Assembly (NCBI GenBank): GCA_016931365.1
Contig: JAFGEY010000496.1
Span: forward strand, 1-14,925
From: Anaerolineae bacterium
GTDB lineage: Bacteria; Chloroflexota; Anaerolineae; JAFGEY01
Reading direction: 5' to 3'
Length of the DNA stretch: 14,925 nt
A program made the position numbers and the translations under genes. The notes beneath the pieces were generated by a model. That model saw nothing but the letters and a program-made list of their open reading frames with translations. It was not told the DNA's origin and made no database searches. Below, in pieces: positions 6,398 through 11,718 of this stretch. Positions within the stretch are counted from its first letter, which is position 1; every line of letters begins with the position of its first letter.

Positions 6398-7783
6398 TTG
6401 AAAATAGCCTTTGTTTTTCCCAGAACCCACTATCCTTCCGGGCAGCCGCCGTTGGGCATTTTATCGCTGGCGGCATACCTGCGAGAAAAGGTGTCCGGTG
6501 TGCAGGTAGATGTGATCGATGCCACGTTTTATGCCCGCCCGGCCGAGATGATGCGCGAGCGCATCGAAACGGGTAACTATGATATTGTCGGTGTTTCGGT
6601 GATGACGGCGATGCTGCGCGATGCGATCGAAGCCTCGCGCATTGCGCACAGCGCCTCGAGCAGGCCGATCGTTCTGTGGGGCGGCCCGCACCCGACCGTG
6701 CTGCCCGAGCACAGCCTGAGCCAGGAGTTTGTGGACATGATCTGTCTCGGCGAGGGCGAAGAGACGATGCGCGAATTGGTCGAGCGGGGCGGTGATCCGG
6801 AGGGGGTGGCGGGCATCTGGTACAAAAAGGACGGCGAAATCGTGCGCAATGGGCCGCGTATGCCGATCCACGATCTGAGCATTTTGCCTCACCCGGCGCG
6901 CGACCTGGTCGATATGGAAGCCTATGCCCGCGCTTGGTACAGCCTGACTGCCGCTTCGCCGGAACTGCGCGGCACATCGATGATCGCCTCGCGGGGTTGC
7001 CCGTTTTCCTGCACCTACTGCCAGCCGACATTGGATCAGATTTTCGGCAAGCATCTGCGCCGTCGTCCTGTGCCCCACGTGATCGACGAACTGCGTGAAT
7101 TGCGCGAGAAATATCGTCTGGATGCGTTTATGCTCGAAGATGATACTTTTATCGCCCACAATGGTTGGGCGATGGAATTTGCGACCAGCCTGCGCGATTC
7201 CGGTTTGGGCTACAAATGGGGCTGCAACGTCCGCGCCGATTTGGTGGTCAAGAACCCGCATCTGGTGGAAGAGATGGCTCGGTCGGGATTGGTGCAGGTC
7301 AACATGGGTATCGAAAGTGGATCGCAGCGTATCCTCGACGAGTGGTATAACAAAGGCATTACCGTCGAGGAGGTACGCCAGGCGGCGTCGATCTGCAAAA
7401 AACTGGGGCTACGCGTGGGGGGCTATTTCATGCTCGGCGCACCGACCGAAACGCGCCGTGAGGTTATGACCACCATCGAATATGCCGCACGTTTGCCCAT
7501 CGACGAGGCCGCATTCAACATTACCACGCCGCTGCCCGGTACCTATCTGTGGGACAAGACCAAGGAGCAGGTCGGCGATGGCCTTGAAGATTTCAACTAT
7601 TACAGCCACTCGGTGTACAAATCAGATGATGTATTGCCCGGCTGGCAGCTCAACCTGTATAAAAAGTGGGCCTATTTGCGCTTTTACGCCTTCACCCCGC
7701 GCCGTGCGTGGCGTATCCTGCGCGATGACATGCTGTCGATCGCCGGGCTGCGCAAACTGTGGGTGCGTATGAAGCGGTTCTGA
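6398..7783 (+). CDS. Radical SAM enzyme with N-terminal B12-binding-like domain
   Basis: The 461-residue product has an N-terminal Rossmann-like cobalamin-binding-type domain (about 1-140; PPLGILSLAAYLRE, YDIVGVSVMT, VLWGGPHPT). A radical SAM barrel follows, carrying CPFSCTYC with Cys201, Cys205 and Cys208 for the 4Fe-4S cluster. Further landmarks are LEDDTF (about 246-251) and MGIESGSQ (about 303-310), part of the SAM-binding core. The architecture is that of class B radical SAM methyltransferases and relatives such as BchE and hopanoid-modifying enzymes; a classic DxHxxG cobalamin motif is not evident, as is common here. It probably methylates or rearranges an unactivated carbon; the substrate is unknown. 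It follows the flippase-like gene by under 50 bases, which hints at a lipid or polyketide-like substrate (inference). Start TTG 6398 is preferred; ATG 6383 would add five residues. Confidence 0.9.
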   Translation: MKIAFVFPRTHYPSGQPPLGILSLAAYLREKVSGVQVDVIDATFYARPAEMMRERIETGNYDIVGVSVMTAMLRDAIEASRIAHSASSRPIVLWGGPHPTVLPEHSLSQEFVDMICLGEGEETMRELVERGGDPEGVAGIWYKKDGEIVRNGPRMPIHDLSILPHPARDLVDMEAYARAWYSLTAASPELRGTSMIASRGCPFSCTYCQPTLDQIFGKHLRRRPVPHVIDELRELREKYRLDAFMLEDDTFIAHNGWAMEFATSLRDSGLGYKWGCNVRADLVVKNPHLVEEMARSGLVQVNMGIESGSQRILDEWYNKGITVEEVRQAASICKKLGLRVGGYFMLGAPTETRREVMTTIEYAARLPIDEAAFNITTPLPGTYLWDKTKEQVGDGLEDFNYYSHSVYKSDDVLPGWQLNLYKKWAYLRFYAFTPRRAWRILRDDMLSIAGLRKLWVRMKRF

Positions 7784-7843
7784 TTCGATAGACGAACTGT
7801 AACATTCTGTTATCGAGGCGTAATCGGCGCGCTCCAGCTTGTG

Positions 7844-7852
7844 TGATATGAT
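7844..7852 (+). promoter_or_regulatory. Extended -10 promoter for the receiver gene
   Basis: TGATATGAT forms an extended -10 (TG at 7844-7845, TATGAT at 7847-7852, five of six). No -35 hexamer is visible, as is tolerated for this class. It lies 42 bases before the receiver start and suggests the gene has its own transcript. Confidence 0.45.
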
Positions 7853-7893
7853 AGGGATACTAATCTAGAGTTCGCACGATAGGCAGGATCAGA

Positions 7894-8262
7894 TTGAAAC
7901 GCAAACGCATTTTGATTGTGGATGATGAATCCAGAGTGGCTTTCTTTTTGCGCGAGGGGTTGACCGGCCTGGGCGATGAATACGAAATTCACATCATCGC
8001 TTCGGCCGAGTTGGCCTTGCGGCAGATTGAACAGCAGCCGTTTGACCTGCTGGTGACCGATTTTCGACTACCGGGCATCAATGGCCTGGAATTGATCCGC
8101 CGTATGCGCCAGCTTTGTCCAGAGACCAAGACGATCCTGATCACCGCCTATGGCTCGCCCGAGATCGAATATGAAGCATACCAACTCGATGCGCAGCGTT
8201 ATTTGCGCAAGCCATTTCCCATCCAAGAATTGATGGGCACGGTACAGGGCGTTTTGGCCTGA
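7894..8262 (+). CDS. Stand-alone response-regulator receiver domain (CheY-like)
   Basis: The 122-residue product is a single receiver domain with no output domain. Acidic residues Asp10-Asp11 (LIVDDE), phospho-acceptor Asp56 (LLVTDFRLPG), Thr84 (ILITAYG) and Lys106 (YLRKPF) are all present, so it should be phosphorylatable. The start is TTG 7894 with AGGA at 7885-7888, five bases ahead. No histidine kinase is in the window, so it is an orphan here. The VTDFRLPG and KPFPIQEL patterns are nearest to NtrC-like and hybrid-kinase receivers. It may relay phosphate to a distant partner; the role is unknown. A strong terminator hairpin follows 15 bases after the stop. Confidence 0.92.
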   Translation: MKRKRILIVDDESRVAFFLREGLTGLGDEYEIHIIASAELALRQIEQQPFDLLVTDFRLPGINGLELIRRMRQLCPETKTILITAYGSPEIEYEAYQLDAQRYLRKPFPIQELMGTVQGVLA

Positions 8263-8277
8263 TTCCGGGCAGGATAA

Positions 8278-8324
8278 AAATGCAGAGCGCGCAGCCAATG
8301 TGCAAGGCTGCGTGCTCTGCATTT
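8278..8324. terminator. Bidirectional terminator hairpin between convergent genes
   Basis: Nineteen bases at 8278-8296 pair with 8306-8324 around a nine-base loop; the only non-Watson-Crick position is one G-T. Read on the minus strand the stem is followed by TTTTTA, so it is best as the end of the tatA transcript. On the plus strand it lies 15 bases after the receiver stop but lacks a long T-run. It lies exactly between two converging genes. Confidence 0.85.
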
Positions 8325-8339
8325 CGGGTGGAAAGAGGC

Positions 8340-8513
8340 TTACTCGTTTTCCTCTTCCTTTGGCTTTTCCTCAGCTCCTTTTTTGACTTCTTTGCGGAAG
8401 GAGCTAATCGCGCCGCCTAACCCTTTGCCAATGTCAGTCAGACGACTGGCGCCGAAAATGATCAGGACAATGACCAAAATGATGACCAGTTCCCATACAC
8501 CCAGATGTGGCAT
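8340..8513 (-). CDS. tatA: Sec-independent (twin-arginine) translocase subunit TatA
   Basis: The 57-residue product begins [20 protein letters not shown], one membrane helix, followed by the Phe20-Gly21 hinge. The amphipathic helix ([20 protein letters not shown]) comes next, then a charged Lys/Glu tail. This is the full TatA/E pattern at the usual minimal length. TatA oligomerises in the cytoplasmic membrane to pass folded proteins bearing twin-arginine signals, with TatC as receptor; no tatC is in the window. ATG 8513 has AAAGGAG (8529-8523) nine bases ahead. A hairpin terminator follows the stop. TatA and TatB are not always separable in this phylum, but the short tail fits TatA. Confidence 0.9.
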   Translation of the reverse strand: MPHLGVWELVIILVIVLIIFGASRLTDIGKGLGGAISSFRKEVKKGAEEKPKEEENE

Positions 8514-8557
8514 TTCTTACTTCTCCTTTGTAAAGTTTTCTTTCAGCAATAACCGGA

Positions 8558-8586
8558 AATAAGGCGCTATGGCGGTGAAACGTCAA
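8558..8586 (-). promoter_or_regulatory. Weak promoter candidate for tatA
   Basis: On the minus strand TTGACG (8586-8581, five of six) is followed after 17 bases by CTTATT (8563-8558, three of six). The -35 is good, the -10 poor. Another TTGACG at 8616-8611 has no matching -10. Confidence 0.25.
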
Positions 8587-8684
8587 ACTCGCAGGCGATA
8601 GCATCAGAATCGTCAAGTACGATTCTATGATCGAGACTTTTTCTTCTCAGCCTGGTTGGTTGGGCGTTGGCTTGACGATTTTAA

Positions 8685-8700
8685 ACACAATCAAGTGTGT
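8685..8700 (-). terminator. Weak hairpin just after the HEAT-protein stop
   Basis: Read on the minus strand, ACACA and TGTGT pair over five bases around a six-base loop, starting right after the TAG stop and followed by TTTAAAA. Small stem and mixed tail, so only a possible terminator. Confidence 0.22.
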
Positions 8701-8701
8701 G

Positions 8702-10246
8702 CTAGTCTGGAGAGAGCCCCAGTTGTCGATGCAGTTGCTCGAGCACGATCTCGATTCCACGCTCGGCCATTCGCAGTGTGAATGGATGTGCGTTGGGCGG
8801 TATCTCGGTCAATGCTGCTGCCGCAGCAAACGCCACCTGCGCGAGATGAGTTTGTCTGGCTCGAAACAGCCATTCGGCACTGGCTTCAAGCTGTATCTGT
8901 AATCGCGTAATGGTTTGCTCGTCAAAATGGTCTTCGGCCAGTTGGGCCGTCCAACGGGCCATATTGGCTTCGGGTCTGGCAGTCGACCGACGCATCAGGG
9001 CCAGCGCCTTTTGGATTACCCGGTCGCCATAGACAAACCAGGTTTGAAAGGCCGGATGTGCGAGCAAGTTGGCCGATTCCGAGACCAGGTTGTTCGTACG
9101 ATCAGCGGCGGGTCTGTCTGGGATGGCAATAGGGTCCTGGTCTGGCGCATAAGCCCAGATAAAGGTGCCCAACAACAGATACTCGACCGGCGGTTGTTCG
9201 CCGAGTGCCAGCGTGCGTTGCACACCCTCTCGCACAATCCTGCGCCCATACTCCAAGTCGGTCTCCAGCATATACATAACTAGACCGTCTTCGGGCGAGA
9301 CGCTGTGAATATATCCCTGCGGCTGAAGCGGCGGCAGCACGCCCGATGGCACTAGCGCGTTTCCATAGGCCTGGACGATGCCTCTGTTGCTGTCCGTCGA
9401 AACACCCCAAAAGAGATGATGGCCTGCCTTGTCGGGTTGGCGCAAAAACCAGACCACGCGATTACCTTCGCCGTCCGGCGCGCTGACCAGCGTGCGCCAG
9501 TCTGCATTGACTGGCGGCAGCGGCTCGATCGGAACACCCTTGAAAGCCAATTTGCGCAGGCTGCGCTCGCACGTCGGCAGTCTGGATGGTGGGAGCATCG
9601 CTTGCAGCGTTTGCAGCCCCCGTACTGCTTCAGAGCGATCAATCTTGCCCAGAGCATGCAGTGCAGCCTGGGCGAGTGACTCGGGCTCGTCTTGCGCGAG
9701 CAAGCACAGGATGCGTACAGCGCGCTCTTGGCCGATGAGCAAAAGCGTTTCAACGACGTTTTCGAGCACGTCTTCGGATTGCTCCGACAGGCCGCGCATA
9801 TAATCGAGCAGGATCAGCGGATCGGCTTCCGCTTCGGCCAACATCTCTTGCACCGATTCTTTGACCAGGGCTTGTGGATCGTCCAGCGAACTGACCAGGG
9901 ACGGGTCAGGCTCTTCGCCAAGATGGCGCTCCAGAATCAACAACGCTGAGATGCGATGGCGGTCCGGCTGCGTTTCGTCTGCGGCGATGTCGTACAGCCG
10001 ATCGGTAATCTGGTCTCGATCCGGGCAAAGTGCGGCAAGCATACCCAGCACATTGAGCATTTGCGGTGTTGCGCGTTTTAGATTGTTCAAGATCACCGGG
10101 ATAACTTGATCACCACTTGCTGTGATCCGTTCGGCTTGCGCATTAAACTCGCTTTCCGACTTGGCCTGCAGCAATTTGGCAATTTCTTGATCGATGTGCT
10201 GCCTCGTGCGCAGGGTGGTGATGACATTGTTATCTCGACCAACCAT
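8702..10246 (-). CDS. HEAT-repeat-like protein with unrecognised C-terminal half
   Basis: The 514-residue soluble product has no signal peptide or membrane helix. Residues about 15-240 are paired amphipathic helices of HEAT/ARM type, with patterns such as VIPVILNNL, ALVKESVQEML and LAQAALHALGKI, suggesting a protein-binding scaffold. From about 245 a different region begins: a likely beta-rich part (VVWFLRQ, HHLFWGVSTDSNRGI, GLVMYMLETDLEYGRRI), then long helices to the end. I do not recognise that half as a named domain. It has no catalytic motif I can identify. ATG 10246 has GGGGA six bases ahead and a near-consensus promoter at 10267-10295, so it is transcribed alone or with tatA 188 bases downstream. 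Coding is certain, function unknown. A phycobilisome-lyase role, often annotated on HEAT proteins, has no support. Confidence 0.85.
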   Translation of the reverse strand: MVGRDNNVITTLRTRQHIDQEIAKLLQAKSESEFNAQAERITASGDQVIPVILNNLKRATPQMLNVLGMLAALCPDRDQITDRLYDIAADETQPDRHRISALLILERHLGEEPDPSLVSSLDDPQALVKESVQEMLAEAEADPLILLDYMRGLSEQSEDVLENVVETLLLIGQERAVRILCLLAQDEPESLAQAALHALGKIDRSEAVRGLQTLQAMLPPSRLPTCERSLRKLAFKGVPIEPLPPVNADWRTLVSAPDGEGNRVVWFLRQPDKAGHHLFWGVSTDSNRGIVQAYGNALVPSGVLPPLQPQGYIHSVSPEDGLVMYMLETDLEYGRRIVREGVQRTLALGEQPPVEYLLLGTFIWAYAPDQDPIAIPDRPAADRTNNLVSESANLLAHPAFQTWFVYGDRVIQKALALMRRSTARPEANMARWTAQLAEDHFDEQTITRLQIQLEASAEWLFRARQTHLAQVAFAAAAALTEIPPNAHPFTLRMAERGIEIVLEQLHRQLGLSPD

Positions 10247-10266
10247 TTTGGTTCCCCAGATCAGAG

Positions 10267-10295
10267 ATTATAGCACAGGTCGGTGCTGAGAACAA
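10267..10295 (-). promoter_or_regulatory. Promoter for the HEAT-repeat gene
   Basis: On the minus strand TTGTTC (10295-10290, three of six) lies 17 bases before TGC-TATAAT, a perfect -10 (10272-10267) with the TGn extension at 10275-10273. Initiation near 10260 leaves a leader of about 14 bases before ATG 10246, just room for GGGGA. This is the best -10 in the window. Confidence 0.65.
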
Positions 10296-10318
10296 ATAAG
10301 GCACTTTCGGAGCGCAGC

Positions 10319-10975
10319 CTATGCTTTTTTGACCTGTGTCTGGGCGCGCCAGCGGACTTCGTCGAAGGCATTTTCGATGTGCGGGTACAGCAGCCAAACG
10401 GTAGCGATGCCCGCTATCCCGCCGCTGATCAGCCGCAGGATCCAGTTGCTTTCGCGCAGGCCAATTAACTGTGTGCCGCCGTCGATCACCATCGGCAGCA
10501 AGCACAGGCCATAAACTAACAATGAGATCGGTTTGCGTTGCTTGCGCAGCAGGGCAAAGAGCAGTCCGCCGGTCAGCAATCCACCATACAAGGCGACATC
10601 GCGCACACAAAGGGCCATCTTGAAACCCACCTGAGCCGATCCCAAAAACTGCTTGAGCACAAAGGGATTGTCGCTATCAACCTCACCGAGCGCCCACAAT
10701 TCGTCGAGCGTAAAGGTGGCCTGCGGGCCATAGAGAAAAAAAGATCGCTGCGGAAGTTGGTGGCAGGCTGGCGCATACAGGACATAGATGGCACGTCCGA
10801 GGCGCGGCGCACCGGAAGCCATCAGCACCGGAGCCAGGATCGGCAGCAGTAGATAGACGCCGATCAGCAGATTGAACGCCGCAAGCCAATGCTGGGCCAA
10901 TTTGATGATTTGCCGGTCGATAAAGAGCACCAGGTCACGCTGCCAGCCGGTGACGGGAGGGCGTTGATCGCTCAC
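10319..10975 (-). CDS. DUF2085 integral membrane protein
   Basis: The 218-residue product has about five membrane helices and the DUF2085 pattern: CHQLPQRSFFLYG (Cys71, His72), GFKMALCVRDVALYGG (Cys123, Arg125), and KPISLLVYGLCLLPMVIDG with ESNWILRLISG near the end. The Cys-His and Cys-x-Arg motifs at helix ends are family-conserved and suggest a metal, cofactor or redox site; no function is established to my knowledge. Its ATG at 10975 overlaps the TGA of the thioredoxin gene by four bases, so the two are translationally coupled and probably cooperate. A link between the thioredoxin and the paired cysteines is a guess. Confidence 0.85.
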   Translation of the reverse strand: MSDQRPPVTGWQRDLVLFIDRQIIKLAQHWLAAFNLLIGVYLLLPILAPVLMASGAPRLGRAIYVLYAPACHQLPQRSFFLYGPQATFTLDELWALGEVDSDNPFVLKQFLGSAQVGFKMALCVRDVALYGGLLTGGLLFALLRKQRKPISLLVYGLCLLPMVIDGGTQLIGLRESNWILRLISGGIAGIATVWLLYPHIENAFDEVRWRAQTQVKKA

Positions 10976-11580
10976 AATGGCTCGACTCCCATCTGTTTGA
11001 GGTAGCCGACGAGTTGTTCCTGGTCGATCAGACCGATGTGGATGGTGCGGATCACGCCGTCCGCATCGATGATGATCGTGGATGGAAGTCCGCGCATGCG
11101 GTACGCTCTCATCACCTGCCCGTCACGGTCAAAGAGAAGGGGAAAGGTCACGCCTGTCTCTTGCACAAAAGGCTCGACGTGCTGGGCGTCTTCACCGACA
11201 TTAATGCCGAGGACCACAAATCCCTGATCCTTGTATGCGTCATATACTTTTTGGATGTCAGGCATTTCGACGCGGCAAAAACCACACCACACGGCCCAGA
11301 AATTGATCAACACAGGCTGCCCGCGAAACTGGCTGAGCGACACGGGATCGCCGTTCAGGCTATCGAGCGTGAAATCGGGTGCGATGTCCCCTTTGCGCGC
11401 GCCTACATTGGGCGTGCCAGCTTGTGCACTGTCCGATGTGGGCGGTGCTTGGCGCGTTGGCGTGGGTGAGATGGCTGTTGGCGGTGATACGATTGTAGCT
11501 GCGGCGGGCACAAACGTACATCCAAGCAGGCTGATCCCTGCCCACAGCAACAAGATGCCGATAAAAAGCCTCGATCTCAT
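10972..11580 (-). CDS. TlpA/ResA-like thioredoxin-fold lipoprotein
   Basis: From ATG 11580 the 202-residue product starts MRSRLFIGIL, with a hydrophobic stretch and a lipobox ending ISLLGC (Cys21), so it is a predicted lipoprotein on the outer face of the membrane. A Pro/Thr/Ser linker (to about 60) leads to an AhpC/TSA-type thioredoxin domain: APDFTLDSLNG, LINFWAVWCGFC with redox Cys99 and Cys102, and the cis-proline loop GLPSTIIID (Pro166). TlpA/ResA proteins reduce disulfides in exported proteins such as apocytochrome c. An in-frame ATG at 11610 adds ten residues but lies in the promoter -10, so 11580 with AGAGG seven bases ahead is preferred. It overlaps the DUF2085 gene by four bases. 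Substrate unknown. Confidence 0.92.
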   Translation of the reverse strand: MRSRLFIGILLLWAGISLLGCTFVPAAATIVSPPTAISPTPTRQAPPTSDSAQAGTPNVGARKGDIAPDFTLDSLNGDPVSLSQFRGQPVLINFWAVWCGFCRVEMPDIQKVYDAYKDQGFVVLGINVGEDAQHVEPFVQETGVTFPLLFDRDGQVMRAYRMRGLPSTIIIDADGVIRTIHIGLIDQEQLVGYLKQMGVEPL

Positions 11581-11609
11581 TGGCCGGCCTCTAAAAGAAT
11601 GCCATTGCA

Positions 11610-11618
11610 TTTATACCA
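11610..11618 (-). promoter_or_regulatory. Extended -10 promoter for the thioredoxin/DUF2085 pair
   Basis: On the minus strand TGGTATAAA combines TGn with TATAAA (five of six). No -35 hexamer is at the expected place (11638-11633 reads AGGAAA), which is where the phased repeats sit, suggesting an activator-dependent promoter. Predicted initiation near 11603 gives a leader of about 20 bases to ATG 11580. Confidence 0.55.
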
Positions 11619-11619
11619 G

Positions 11620-11663
11620 ATAAACATTAGTTTTTCCTTTGATTTTCATTAGAAATACATTAG
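11620..11663 (-). promoter_or_regulatory. Four phased 11-bp repeats, likely activator sites
   Basis: Read on the minus strand the segment divides into units of exactly 11: CTAATGTATTT (11663-11653), CTAATGAAAAT (11652-11642), CAAAGGAAAAA (11641-11631, degenerate) and CTAATGTTTAT (11630-11620). The next 11 bases, CTGGTATAAAT, contain the -10. A six-base core followed by an A/T-rich pentamer on one helix face is the layout of PhoB/OmpR-type direct-repeat boxes, and the last copies cover the -35 position. The regulator is not in the window. Confidence 0.55.
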
Positions 11664-11677
11664 TGCCACCGTTATGA

Positions 11678-11689
11678 CACATTGATGTG
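11678..11689. promoter_or_regulatory. Short dyad upstream of the phased repeats
   Basis: CACAT-TG-ATGTG is a perfect 5-2-5 inverted repeat about 15 bases upstream of the phased array. It could be a second operator, but dyads this short occur by chance. Confidence 0.25.
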
Positions 11690-11718
11690 CGGCTGCCTTG
11701 CCAGGGCACACTGGTCTA

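Noticed and set aside
7784..7843. Terminator after the radical SAM gene
   Set aside because: Only a five-bp CGATA/TATCG pairing with a long loop and no T-run can be drawn.
8702..10246. Phycobilisome lyase-type HEAT protein
   Set aside because: Automatic annotation often uses this name for HEAT proteins, but there is no phycobiliprotein context and the C-terminal half differs.
11690..11718. Terminator after the propeller lipoprotein
   Set aside because: Only four-bp TGCC/GGCA pairings without a T-run; not a credible terminator.
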